Translations under genes and position numbers: made by a program
Shown here: in pieces, positions 19,371 through 29,012 of the stretch
Numbering within the stretch: the stretch's first letter is position 1
Layout of the letters: every line of letters begins with the position of its first letter
From: Stentor coeruleus
Taxonomy: Eukaryota > Ciliophora > Heterotrichea > Heterotrichida > Stentoridae
Direction: 5' to 3'
Assembly: GCA_001970955.1 (NCBI GenBank)
Contig: MPUH01000224.1
Span: forward strand, 1-64,000
DNA length: 64,000 nucleotides
Notes under the pieces: generated by a model
What the model was told of the DNA's origin: nothing
The model's input: only the letters and a program-made list of their open reading frames with translations
Databases searched by the model: none

Positions 19371-19703
19371 ATATAAATAATATTCTGATTAAGCTTTGGG
19401 CAAATAATTTTGAAGGTATAAATAGCAATCTTTCGGATTATTCACTTGTATATTGCTATAGTATGATGAAATTATTTTTATTGGATAATCGGTACTATAG
19501 GGGGATTAGTGTAAATATATGATACAAGATCTAGCAATTTGTATAGAATTCAAAGCTGAGCTTAAGAAATTATATAAAATTGCAGTAAACTAAGTTTATA
19601 TTTATTCAATATTTAAAAGAAAGTCCTAATCATATATTCGTATGGAAATAATATCATAAATTTACAAACTCTAATGCAAAAAAATATAATAACGATATAA
19701 AAA
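19371..19703. other. intergenic region, nothing recognised
   Basis: About 330 AT-rich bases between two plus-strand genes. No ORF or repeat was seen; it presumably holds the terminator of the G-patch gene and the promoter of the DWNN gene. Confidence 0.4.
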
Positions 19704-20903
19704 ATGTGTCCATCAATCTATTTTCGCTTCAAGAGTGAAAAAGATAAAAGCTCAGTTGGTATAGATGGCTCTGATATTCCTGTCAAAATGCTCAAAGACA
19801 AAATTTGTGATATGAAGAAACTTAAAGAAGACATGACTTTAAAAAAGAAAGGTCCAAACCCTAACTACTCACTTGTTCTGATGAACTCTGAAACTGGTGA
19901 AGAATATTCTGATGATAAAACTTTGATTCCAGCTGGGACATTAGTTATAGCTAAAAGGGTCTTAAGCTCTTTTCCAAATACAATCCCTGTTCATGAAAAT
20001 ACCACATCAGTTGCCCAATCAGATTTACTTATACTAAAGCCTAGAGAAGAAGAAACAGTAGCTTCACATTTAGCTAAAATGATAGTGACAGGGACTCTAC
20101 CTAGCATTCTTGCATGCTATCTATGTCATTCAAGGCTAAAAGATCCTTACATAACTAGTTGTTGTGGATTTACAGCATGCAAAGCTTGTTTCAGTATGCC
20201 TGCATGCCCTAAATGCAACAAAAGTATAGAAATTGTTCAGGATAAGCAGCTGCAGATATTCTTACTGTCAATAGAAAATGAACTAAATGATCTTTCAGGG
20301 ATTACAGAAATATTAAACAATGCAAAATATTTCCTTTTGCAAGTATACTCACATCAATCTTTGAGTAATTCAGTTCAGAATTCTATTTGGGATATTCCTC
20401 CAGATAATTCCTATAGACTTAACACAAGTTTTCAAGAAAAAAGAAATGTTATTCTTATATTTGTTAATAGTGCTAATTCTAAATTTCACGGCTTTGCAGT
20501 ACTTATGTCCCCAGTTATACATAGAAAACAAGGAGCGGTTATTAATATTAAATGGATTAGAAGAGCTGACATGGCTTTTGCTCATATGAGTCGTCTTCAT
20601 AATCCTATTCAAAGAGATTCTTTGACGCAACCTGTTGAAGAAATTCCAAGTAGTTCAGGATTAGAATTGTGCCTCATGATAGAGCAGCTTGAGCAGCAAG
20701 AAGAAATCACACCTTTTAAGCCTTTAGAAATTGAAGAAGCTAAAGAAGAAGTTGTAAAAGAAGAAGTAAAGGCAAACAAAAGTCCTGTTGAAGAAAAAAC
20801 TAAGAGCCCATCGAGATATAAGAATAAAGAACATAAGAGAAATAAGCATATTGATAGTCCGAAAAGGAGAAAACATAAAGAAAAACATAAAAATCGTAGA
20901 TAA
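19704..20903 (+). CDS. DWNN-RING protein (RBBP6 / Mpe1-like)
   Basis: A 399-residue protein. Residues 1-92 form a DWNN domain, a ubiquitin-like fold (IYFRFKSEKDKSSVGIDGSDIPVKMLK... ending LIPAGTLVIAKRVL). A RING-type zinc site lies at about 138-172 (ACYLCHSRLKDPYITSCCG, ACKACFSMPACPKCNKSI). The C-terminal quarter is acidic then very basic (KNKEHKRNKHIDSPKRRKHKEKHK). DWNN plus RING defines the RBBP6/Mpe1 family, a subunit of the mRNA 3'-end cleavage and polyadenylation machinery and a ubiquitin-ligase-like protein. The CCHC zinc knuckle that usually sits between DWNN and RING is not seen. A 3'-end processing role is inferred from the family. Ends in TAA. Confidence 0.85.
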   Translation: MCPSIYFRFKSEKDKSSVGIDGSDIPVKMLKDKICDMKKLKEDMTLKKKGPNPNYSLVLMNSETGEEYSDDKTLIPAGTLVIAKRVLSSFPNTIPVHENTTSVAQSDLLILKPREEETVASHLAKMIVTGTLPSILACYLCHSRLKDPYITSCCGFTACKACFSMPACPKCNKSIEIVQDKQLQIFLLSIENELNDLSGITEILNNAKYFLLQVYSHQSLSNSVQNSIWDIPPDNSYRLNTSFQEKRNVILIFVNSANSKFHGFAVLMSPVIHRKQGAVINIKWIRRADMAFAHMSRLHNPIQRDSLTQPVEEIPSSSGLELCLMIEQLEQQEEITPFKPLEIEEAKEEVVKEEVKANKSPVEEKTKSPSRYKNKEHKRNKHIDSPKRRKHKEKHKNRR

Positions 20904-21129
20904 CCTTTTGAAGAGTATATATTTTTTAACTTTTATATTATAAATATGATAAATGATATGATTTCTTAGTAAAGAGATAAGTTGGAATGTTTTTGAAATG
21001 AAATAAATTACTAAAGTTGTGACACTAGTGAATAGCAATTTTAAGCAGCTGTCCTGATAATAGATTTACGAAAACTTAATATTGCAGAAATTAAAACTTT
21101 TATCACTTGATATTAAAGTTAATTAAGAT

Positions 21130-21927
21130 ATGGCTTTTATAATGTGTCTTTTTAATATGCTATGCCCTATTTCTGATGGATCTTGCAATTGTACTTATAT
21201 GAAAGAATTGCCTTCTATGCAATTCTACCAACCAGGAATGTCTAGCAGCAATGAGCCTCAATTAAATATATTCCAATTACTCGTTTATCAATCCCAAATG
21301 ATCAAAAATAGCCTAGAAATGACTAAATTAGTTCTAGAAAAAATTTCCGAAAAATTATCAGAAAATGTCCCTAAAGGAATAAATTCAGCTATTCCACCAA
21401 CAGATGACCCCATATCAGCAATAAGTATTCGAAAATACCTTTACCCTAGTATTTCATCCTTCCCTTACAAATTGATTCTTTCTAGTCCTTTGCCAAGCCC
21501 TGCATATAAAGAAAGAGCATTTTCACTATATGCTACAATAGTAAGTTCAGATAATAATAGTCCTGTTCACCTCCCATGTGATATGAACTTTAAACTTTTA
21601 GTTTTTTCTGCTGAAAGCCCTGTGGAACCTCTTATCACAAATACTTCTGGAGACAAAATCATGCGTGGGACCTTAGATGCTGAAGGAGATTCAGCAGTTG
21701 TTTTCAAAAAAATCATTATAAAAGAAGTAACCTCGCATTTCAGAAATGGAGTCTTTTTTTTAGTTGTTCTTGCACAAGACACAGATAAAATACAGCCACT
21801 TATTATAGATGATCTTGTTATTAAAGCCAGGAAAATTTCAGTAAAAGACCCAAAGAAAAAAATCAAACTTGATGATAATGTGCAAGTTTTTGATACCATT
21901 AATAAAAAAGTTAAAAATAATAAATAA
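21130..21927 (+). CDS. conserved-looking unknown protein with beta-rich domain
   Basis: A 265-residue protein I cannot assign. Residues 1-100 are mostly polar with a helix (FQLLVYQSQMIKNSLEMTKLVLEKI). Residues about 105-230 look like a compact beta-sandwich: KLILSSPLPSPAYKERAFSL, NFKLLVFSAESP, GDKIMRGTLDAEGDSAVVFKK, IKEVTSHFRNGVFFLVVLAQ, LIIDDLVIKARK. This alternation, ending in a VIKARK-like strand and a Lys-rich tail, recalls immunoglobulin-like DNA-binding folds in a general way, but I see no diagnostic motif. A nuclear location is suggested only by the basic tail (KDPKKKIKLDD). Convergent with UGDH, 33 bp between stops. Confidence 0.6.
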   Translation: MAFIMCLFNMLCPISDGSCNCTYMKELPSMQFYQPGMSSSNEPQLNIFQLLVYQSQMIKNSLEMTKLVLEKISEKLSENVPKGINSAIPPTDDPISAISIRKYLYPSISSFPYKLILSSPLPSPAYKERAFSLYATIVSSDNNSPVHLPCDMNFKLLVFSAESPVEPLITNTSGDKIMRGTLDAEGDSAVVFKKIIIKEVTSHFRNGVFFLVVLAQDTDKIQPLIIDDLVIKARKISVKDPKKKIKLDDNVQVFDTINKKVKNNK

Positions 21928-21960
21928 TAATTATTATGAGAATTTAATGCTAAATAATTA

Positions 21961-23352
21961 TTAGATGCAAAATTCACTTTTTCCTATTGCTACAACCTTA
22001 AAACCAACACGTTTAAGCGCTTTGTGATTAAGCACATTTCTTCCGTCAAAAATAAATGCAGGCTTTTGCATCTCAGCATACATACTTTCATAGTTAAGAT
22101 TTTTAAAAATATCCCACTCAGTCAGAACAACAATTGCACATGTGTTCTTAACCGCTACATAAGGATCAGAGTGTGATATTAAATGCTTTTCTGAAGAAAT
22201 TCCATCAAGAAACTCATGGAAATTCATTTCTGCAAGCATTTGTTGTCTAGTAACTTTAGGGTCGAAAATATGAAGTATAGCTTCTTCCTGTAGCAAGGAA
22301 TTGCATACATAAGCTGATGGGCTTTCTCTAGTATCGCTGGTATTTTTTTTATATGCAAAACCAAAAATTGCGATATTCTTCATTTTCAAATTCACCAGCA
22401 TCTTTGATATAACTCTGCAATACCTATTTGTTTGAAATTCATTCATCACTATAACTTGTCTCCAATACTCAGCAACTTCTGAAAGTCCAACATTCTCACA
22501 TAAGTACACAAGACAAAGAATGTCTTTTTTGAAACAAGATCCACCAAACCCAATGCTTGTTTGTAAGAATTTAGACCCAATACGTTCATCTTTTGTTAGT
22601 ACTCTAGCGACATCTTCAACATCAGCTCCTACTTTTTCACATAATGCACTTATGCTATTGATAGATGATACTCTTTGAGCAAGCATAGCATTTGAACACA
22701 ATTTAGCTAATTCTGATGACCATAAACTTGTTGTTATTATTCGATCTGATGGAACCCATTTTGCATAAAGCATAAACAGGGCAGTAATAGCTTGCATGTT
22801 ATCCCCTCCAATGAGAACTCTGTTTGGAAAGAGCAAGTCATTCACAGCACTGCCCTCAGCTAGAAATTCAGGATTTGAAAGCACTGAAAATTCGAGTTCT
22901 TTGCAATTGCATGTAAGAATTTCTTTAACCATTTCAGCAGTTCTAACAGGTACAGTTGATTTTTCTACAATAATTTTAAATCCTTTATACTTAGTTAGTA
23001 TAGTTGCTACATTTCTTACAGCTTGTTCAAAGTAGCTTAAGTCGCAGGCACTTCCAGCACCTAATCCTTGTTTTTTTGTAGGAGTAGGTAATGAGAAAAA
23101 TATCATATCTGCAGCTTCAATTTCTTCAATAATATTTGTGCTGAAAAACAGGTTCTGACCTCTGACTGGCTGAATAATTTCGTATAAATTAGGCTCATAA
23201 ATTGGTAAATTGTTTGAATTCCATTGATCGATTTTGGAAGAATCAATATCCAGAACTGTAAAATGTATATCGGGGCACTTTGAAGCGAAAACCGCCATTG
23301 TAGGACCACCTACAAAGCCAGCTCCAAGACATGCCACACGTTTACATTCCAT
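21961..23352 (-). CDS. UGDH: UDP-glucose 6-dehydrogenase
   Basis: A 463-residue enzyme that oxidises UDP-glucose to UDP-glucuronate with two NAD+ (EC 1.1.1.22). Seen: an N-terminal Rossmann motif GAGFVGGPT (10-18), VEKSTVPVRTAE (129-140), LSNPEFLAEGSAVNDL (158-173), and the catalytic Cys273 in IGFGGSCFKKD (267-277). A C-terminal NAD/UDP-binding domain follows, with FGFAYKKNTSDTRESPS and VVLTEWDIF. Length and motif order match the animal enzyme (about 490 residues). The product supplies glucuronic acid for glycans; in ciliates the end use is not known. No intron needed. Ends in TAA. Confidence 0.95.
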   Translation of the reverse strand: MECKRVACLGAGFVGGPTMAVFASKCPDIHFTVLDIDSSKIDQWNSNNLPIYEPNLYEIIQPVRGQNLFFSTNIIEEIEAADMIFFSLPTPTKKQGLGAGSACDLSYFEQAVRNVATILTKYKGFKIIVEKSTVPVRTAEMVKEILTCNCKELEFSVLSNPEFLAEGSAVNDLLFPNRVLIGGDNMQAITALFMLYAKWVPSDRIITTSLWSSELAKLCSNAMLAQRVSSINSISALCEKVGADVEDVARVLTKDERIGSKFLQTSIGFGGSCFKKDILCLVYLCENVGLSEVAEYWRQVIVMNEFQTNRYCRVISKMLVNLKMKNIAIFGFAYKKNTSDTRESPSAYVCNSLLQEEAILHIFDPKVTRQQMLAEMNFHEFLDGISSEKHLISHSDPYVAVKNTCAIVVLTEWDIFKNLNYESMYAEMQKPAFIFDGRNVLNHKALKRVGFKVVAIGKSEFCI

Positions 23353-23493
23353 ATTTTTAAATTTGTAAAGCCATTTTATCCAATACTATATTTAAGTATA
23401 ATAACCTGAATAAGCTTTTACTTTAACCTAATAATTTGATTTATTTTCACTAAAAAAATCACTTCAATTTGATTATGAGTATTTTATGAGAAA

Positions 23494-24210
23494 CTAATAA
23501 GAATATGTTTTCATACAAAATTCACGGATTAGGAAATGCACCTGTCTGCATCCTTCTATAGCAAGAGCCATGAGCTCTTTAGTCACTTCTAATGAAAGTT
23601 TACTACTTCCGAACTGCTCATAATTAACATATGCAACTAAACCACTTGCACCCATAACAGCAATTCTAAACTCGGAAATCACACTATAACTAAGACCTTC
23701 TGTATAGGTTACGTCAAGAATTGCTGTACTGTTGTAATAGCCACAGCTGCAGCTGATTAAGAAGTCTTTCATTGGAACTCCTGCATCGATTAAAGCTAAT
23801 GTCACAGCATTAATAGCTGCACTCTCAACGCTACCATCATCTTGAAGCACTGATATGTAAATATCAATATCTGAATGAGGGATGTTCTCAAAAAGAATCA
23901 CGCTTTCCATCATCCCTTTGAGAAATTCTTCAAATTCGCTAGACTTTTTGTCGCCTCTTATAACTTTTTTTCTTTCGCCTGTTGTACTAAATCGAGCTGA
24001 TGTAAGAAAACAAGATATTTTACCCTTTTCCTTTTCAAATCGATTTTGTTTGGGTCCTTGAATGAATGCCATGACCTTGGTGTTTCCTTGAGAAAAGCAT
24101 GCAGAGCCATCAGCACTATGGATTACCCCGACATTTATTGAACTATGTCTTAAGTCAGAAGGACGTCTTCCGTCTTGCCTTAGCCCATAAAAAAGAATTT
24201 CGTCAGACAT
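23494..24210 (-). CDS. EXOSC4: exosome core subunit RRP41 (RNase PH fold)
   Basis: A 238-residue protein of the RNase PH family. Seen: an N-terminal LRQDGRRPSDLRHSSINVGVI block with GSACFSQGNTKVMAFIQGP, a central ARFSTTGERKKV, and IDIYISVLQDDGSVESAAINAVTLALIDAGVPMKDF, the most conserved stretch of RRP41/Ski6/EXOSC4. Length (about 245 in human) fits. RRP41 is one of the six ring proteins of the RNA exosome, which degrades and trims RNA from the 3' end in nucleus and cytoplasm. In most eukaryotes the ring is catalytically inactive; I cannot judge the phosphate site here in detail. Ends in TAA. Confidence 0.92.
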   Translation of the reverse strand: MSDEILFYGLRQDGRRPSDLRHSSINVGVIHSADGSACFSQGNTKVMAFIQGPKQNRFEKEKGKISCFLTSARFSTTGERKKVIRGDKKSSEFEEFLKGMMESVILFENIPHSDIDIYISVLQDDGSVESAAINAVTLALIDAGVPMKDFLISCSCGYYNSTAILDVTYTEGLSYSVISEFRIAVMGASGLVAYVNYEQFGSSKLSLEVTKELMALAIEGCRQVHFLIREFCMKTYSY

Positions 24211-25644
24211 TATTCCTTTTTATCAAAATTAACATTCTTCTAATTTAATCTAAAAAGTATAATTTTTATACGATAATTTATCATATACTGATGTGATAAC
24301 TTAGACATTTAAAGGCTATTCAATTGAGTTTCACGATGCGATAAAATATTTATGAGATTAGATATAAGAAGCTTGATATAAAATTACAAACTAGATTTAA
24401 AGACTATTAGAACTTTATTAGAAAGATTAATAATTTTTTTTGGTGTTTTAGAGCTTGTGAAATATAAAACTATTATGAAAATGCTTCAGATTTGAAAATT
24501 AACAAAATAAAATTATAGTTTTTTGAAGCGGAGAAATAATAAAGAAAAAGTTTCTCTATCATTTAATTATTTATACAGTCGAGCCTCTACAAGAGACATC
24601 ACTCAGAAGTTACACCACATAAAGGACACTTAGAGACAATTTCAATAAATTAATATAAGGGCATTTTTCTAAAAAAATTTGTCAAGGTTTGCTAAATTAC
24701 TTTGAGTACGATATTAGTGATAGTATCATCGTGAATCTAGTTTCTAAAGATAGCATTATCAATTGCTTTAAGTAATGTGGATTTTCCATTGAAAGCAATC
24801 AAAATCTTGGATCAAATAAAAATCTTAAAACCATCTTCCATCAACAATAGAAACCTTAAATAGCAAAAGTCTAATTTAAGAAATATTGATTGTTTCAAAC
24901 TCTTATAGAAAGTTATTTCAGTTAATTAGATAAAGTTTATCGCCAACCAAGTGCCGGCCAAGTTATTAAGCTAATGCTAATTTTCTTGCATTATAAATTT
25001 CTTCAGCGTAGTCTTTTATTAGATTGTCTATTGAGTTTATTTTATCTTTAGAACTTTTGTATGATAACTTCAAATTCAGTGCTGTAAAGGACTATTTCAT
25101 GTAGTTATAGATTACTCTGTTTATTCCCAGTAAGTGCTTTGAGTTTTTTAATAAAGTTGTTTCGATGATTCTTAGAACTTAAGCATGATTTTATTAAATA
25201 TATTTCATCTTCACAGTTTGTCATATGTAGCATGAGCATGTTGCATCATTAGCCTGATATCTAATAAATTTACAGAAATGTGAAGTTAACTCCAGCTCAT
25301 AATTGAGATATAATAGCTATTGGGTGCATTCTTCTTAATTAAGTCTAGTGAATGTTGATTATATTATACTATTCACTAGTTATCTGTATAATTTTGCAAA
25401 TTTTTCTTTTTTTTCGATTTGAAATATCTATTGAGGAGCGGTGCTTAAGGTTGTTTCGATTATTGTTGGCTTAGTATTTATGTTATAGTGTTTTATTACA
25501 CTTGGCATCTTTTTGAAAGTTATTTCAGTAGATCAATTAAATTTGAAAACTAATTATATGAAACCTCTAATAAGGGACACCCATTGACAGACTGCCACTT
25601 CCTTGAGAAATATGATTTATTAATATTTTAAAATTTTTGATAAT
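24211..25644. other. 1.4-kb intergenic region, no supportable gene
   Basis: AT-rich, with many stops in all frames. Two short related stretches, about 24576-24640 and 25556-25600 (both CCTCTA..AAG.GACA-like), recall ends of pogo/Tc1-type elements, but they lie in the same orientation and no transposase can be read between them. No RNA gene was recognised. Confidence 0.45.
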
Positions 25645-26130
25645 TCAATCATTGAAACAGCCTCTAATGATAAGTAAAGAATAAGCGAAAGTAAGTTTAG
25701 TAGTCTTCCAGCTATAATACGCCAGTGTTGCAGAAATACTTGCATAAAGGACAATATATGTTACTTTAAATGCATAAGGCATTCCTTTGAAACTATCTCT
25801 AGCTAAATTTTCCATAAAAGGAGGGCTATTTATAATTTGAAAAACTAAAATACTCAAATACAGCAAAGTCAATCCAAAATTTGCGACAGTACACACAATA
25901 GTACAAAAACGATAAAGTTTAAAAAGTTGCTTATTCATTCTAAAAGCTGTGCAAATCCCTAAAACTCCACATAAACTCGATATTATTGCTGAATTCATAA
26001 CTACAATTTCAAAATCTTTTAAATTTGTATCAAAAAAAAGTAGTCCTATCACAAATATCCCAGCATAAGATATAAACACTAATGCTTGAGCTAGCATTTT
26101 CCACTTCAATCTCACTAAAAAGCTTTCCAT
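25645..26130 (-). CDS. four-TM membrane protein, unknown
   Basis: A 161-residue protein with four hydrophobic helices at about 12-34 (MLAQALVFISYAGIFVIGLL), 42-62 (VVMNSAIISSLCGVLGICTA), 75-100 (CTIVCTVANFGLTLLYLSIL) and 122-145 (AFKVTYIVLYASISATLAYY). Loops are short, and the longest is between TM3 and TM4. The topology is like MARVEL or tetraspan-type small membrane proteins, but no CCG motif or other family marker is seen. Ends in TGA, one of the cases showing TGA is a real stop here. The role is unknown. Confidence 0.7.
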   Translation of the reverse strand: MESFLVRLKWKMLAQALVFISYAGIFVIGLLFFDTNLKDFEIVVMNSAIISSLCGVLGICTAFRMNKQLFKLYRFCTIVCTVANFGLTLLYLSILVFQIINSPPFMENLARDSFKGMPYAFKVTYIVLYASISATLAYYSWKTTKLTFAYSLLIIRGCFND

Positions 26131-26251
26131 TTTTATTTAGATTATATCAACAAATTCTTCTATTTATACATAATAAAATAATAAAAGAAGGCTGGAGCAT
26201 AGCTATAGGGAATATAACAATATTTTATTAAATATAAAGTATTGTAATATC

Positions 26252-26701
26252 TTAGATTACAACGGTGAAGCAATTTTATGCCCTATTACTGAAACCCTTA
26301 AAGTATTTCCAGTTTCTCAAGCTATTCTCAAGACTGCTGGTGTAGAACAATTAAATGGAATTGAAGGTTTAACTGTCGGTTGCTCTAGAGATATCCCTAG
26401 TGGTGATTTACCTCATACAAGAATAATATTATGTGTTGTTCCTGAATATCCTGAAGAAAATATGTCTATTAAAGCTATTCAGACTGGATTAGGAATTTCT
26501 AATAGCCTTGGATGTATCTCAGCATGTATACCTGTTGAAAAAATATTAAGTACTTTGAAAGCTTCAGTTGATATTTTGATTGAAAGTTTTGAGCAGTATG
26601 CTTTGTGCAATTTTTCAAATAATTTATGCATGAGAGAAGTCACAATATGTTTGAATAGCGTAGAAGATATTAAAACAGTGATTGAAGCTTCTAAGTTATG
26701 A
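26252..26701 (+). pseudogene. macro-domain-like fragment without a start codon
   Basis: An open frame of 150 codons (starting no later than 26252) has the flow of a macro domain (ADP-ribose-binding fold): GEAILCPITETLKVFPVSQA (where macro domains have VDAIVNAAN...), ILKTAGVEQLNGIEG, IPSGDLPHTRIILCVVP, IKAIQTGLGISNSLGCIS (family AIxTGxFGYP) and a final REVTICLNSVEDIKTVIEA. No in-frame ATG is found upstream before the divergent gene at 26130; only the late ATG at 26462 exists, which would remove half the domain. The NAAN-type and TGxFG ligand loops are poorly kept. It may be a 5'-truncated fragment, or an exon whose upstream part is joined by an intron I cannot place. The decayed transposase follows 310 bp downstream, after a stretch with nothing recognised. 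Confidence 0.5.
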
Positions 26702-27011
26702 ATGACAAGATATTCATCGTTTATTAATATTTGACTACCTACAAAAGAGAGTGTCCAAGGCTTTATTACTACTATCAATGCTATAAAATGAACTCGCTAA
26801 ATGATGAGTGCCCTTATTTTTCTTCAATAAGATTCGACTGAAATCAAGAAAAAAATGCTTCAAGGCTGAATAGTAGATTTGTTTTTAAGTAAGAGTTCTA
26901 TATATTATTCAGGATTTTTTGATATGAGTGCATAACTTTTAAGAATACTCATAAAATCACTATCTTCTTTATCATGATTAAAAAAATCATTTTTATGCAT
27001 TTTTTGTAGAG

Positions 27012-27492
27012 CTATTGAAAGAAATAATTTTGTAAATTATTACGTGTATAATGAGTATCTCGTGAACGAAATTTTCTCTTTAAGCTAGACCAAAATGCCT
27101 CTATGCTCTGTGCATGCGCATTAATATCATTTTGGCTTACAAAGTTCTTACTATGATCGACTGCAATATACTCAATAATAAATCCTTTCAATAAGTTTTC
27201 TAAATTTGCATAAAGCCTTCCAGCAATCACTTGCAATAGTCGTACCTGGAAGGATTCTTCTTTGAATAACTTCTAGCGATATTATTCTTTTCCTGTTTTT
27301 AACAATTTTGAGAAAACATTTTCTTTAGATTCTCTGACTACGTCTCCAAATATCCAGATTTCAGTTGCTGAAATTTTGTCTCAATGATACTTTCATTTGG
27401 CGACTAGACNTTTTGTCTCAATGATACTTTCATTTGGCGACTAGACATTCATCTATGTAAGCAATTTCCCCTGAACCTCCTTTCATCATTTT
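27012..27492 (-). mobile_element. decayed Merlin / IS1595 (ISXO2-like) transposase fragment
   Basis: Read on the minus strand, successive frames give the DDE transposase order of the IS1595/Merlin family: MMKGGSGEIAYIDECLVAK (first Asp block), IWIFGDVVRESKEN, KCFLKIVKNRKRIISLEVI, RRILPGTTIASDCWKAL (second Asp block) and EYIAVDHSKNFVSQNDINAH with SIEAFWSSLKRKF (third acidic block; the family has VNHSxxFVxP..gxHTxxIExxW). The blocks are in different frames and separated by stops, so the copy is dead. One of the breaks coincides with the assembly duplication at 27374-27446. The N-terminal zinc-ribbon half and terminal inverted repeats are not visible; E2F begins 28 bp beyond. Confidence 0.75.
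27374..27446. repeat. 36-bp direct duplication around a single N (gap-join artefact)
   Basis: Bases 27374-27409 and 27411-27446 are identical with one N at 27410 between them. It is the same kind of scar as at 2366: two overlapping contig ends abutted rather than merged. Confidence 0.85.
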
Positions 27493-27519
27493 CTAACAAA
27501 TAAAATATTGATTAGCTAA

Positions 27520-28209
27520 TTAGATCTTGGATGAGGAATCATTCGATACCATATACATCATTATTGGCTCAGTTTTTGAATTCAAAATAATTTGGTACTT
27601 CTCTAACTCATTAGAGCAAAGATCAGGGTCAGGGACTTCAAGGATGCTCCCAGGTGGTGCTCTAATAGCAAGCAAAATTTCGTTTGGATTTTCTGTTAGA
27701 TTTGGCAGTGAATTTATATCTTCTTGAGTTATAAAGGCTAGTGCTGCATACTCAGGATCTTTAATCAGTTGATTTAAAGAATCTTGTAGTCTTTGAGTCC
27801 ACTGGTCAATTTTTTCTTCTTCTTCTTTAAGTTCACGCATTTCTCTTTCGTAATTCTTGATTTCCTGAGAAAAGTCTTCATTGCTTTTACTTCCAATCCA
27901 TCTGATGCGATTTTTGTGCTTTTTCTCGATAAGCCCAATCCCTTCTAAGACATTTGTTATGTCGTAAATTCTTCTTTTTTGAACTTGAAGAGTTCTAGTT
28001 GCATCATTTATTTCGATGCACTTATTAGGTGCACTTTGGATCAATGAAACAAATTTTTTTGTTAAGACCCCTAAAGAACTGTCAGGGTGATATATTGAAT
28101 ATTTCTTTGATGAGCCGTGGCTTTTATGCTCTGAAGATGGGCTATAAAGCTCTTCATCAGTTGTAAAGTCGATATCAAAGCGCTTTTTTCTAATACGTGT
28201 AAGATTCAT
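27520..28209 (-). CDS. E2F-family transcription factor
   Basis: A 229-residue protein. Residues about 45-110 form the E2F winged-helix DNA-binding domain: [30 protein letters not shown] then [32 protein letters not shown], almost identical to the animal consensus [26 protein letters not shown]. A leucine-rich dimerisation coil follows ([26 protein letters not shown]), then a marked-box-like region ([37 protein letters not shown]). It should pair with a DP partner and control cell-cycle (G1/S) genes; that role is by family. No retinoblastoma-binding acidic tail is obvious at the short C-terminus, although SNDSSSKI is present. Ends in TAA. Confidence 0.92.
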   Translation of the reverse strand: MNLTRIRKKRFDIDFTTDEELYSPSSEHKSHGSSKKYSIYHPDSSLGVLTKKFVSLIQSAPNKCIEINDATRTLQVQKRRIYDITNVLEGIGLIEKKHKNRIRWIGSKSNEDFSQEIKNYEREMRELKEEEEKIDQWTQRLQDSLNQLIKDPEYAALAFITQEDINSLPNLTENPNEILLAIRAPPGSILEVPDPDLCSNELEKYQIILNSKTEPIMMYMVSNDSSSKI

Positions 28210-29012
28210 TTGAAATTCCCGGTGAAAATTATTATGGAAAATGTAAAGATGAATAGTTTATCTAAACTTTGACTGAGACAAATACAACAAGAATAATAAT
28301 AATATAGACTTGTTTATTATCTTAAAGTAATTATAATAGTTAATGCATTTTAAACTACTTTGATACTAAATTTTTTTCTTTTGTTTGAAATTAAGTTTAT
28401 TATGCTAGTTATTGTTTTATTTATGAAAAGCTTATTTGTAAACTTTATTTAATGCCAATAGATTTTGTTTGCTAAAATATTTTACTCTTATTTTTATGCA
28501 TTTTTACGAAACGGACTTTTTGTTTTATAATGGTTTTCATATCTTAGTTTATGCTTCAGATAATAAAATGCTAAGTGCAAAAATTATAAATAACTATTAA
28601 AATGAAGTAGATTTTTACAAACTTATACTTTCTAATTAGTTTCTTGATTTAAAAGAGATTTTATTTCTTCTGCCTAATAACTCACAACAACTCTTCTTAA
28701 TTTCATGCTTTAATAGCTTACTTTAAAAATGTTAAGCTGAATATTTCTTATGCATTTTTAAAGCTTTAATCTGTCAATTTTTCAGAGAAATTTAAAAATT
28801 TACAAAATCATTACATATTAAATTCTGACTACTTTTATCTCTTGATTTACAATATAAACTTACTAAATTCAACTAAAATGACAATAAAACAAATAAATCC
28901 AATACTTAAAACAAATCAACCATACAAAAAGTGCATAAGTGCTATAATAATTTAAATTAAACTAATCAAACCAAAGTTAAATTAAATTAATCATTTTGTC
29001 CTAAAAAAATAT
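28210..29012. other. intergenic region between divergent genes, nothing recognised
   Basis: About 800 AT-rich bases between the E2F gene and the coiled-coil zinc protein gene. No ORF, RNA or repeat was recognised. Both promoters must lie here. Confidence 0.45.

Noticed and set aside
24576-25600. Possible pogo/Tc1-like element ends (CCTCTA..AAG.GACA motifs)
   Set aside because: The two motifs are in the same orientation, are short, and no transposase or target duplication could be read between them.
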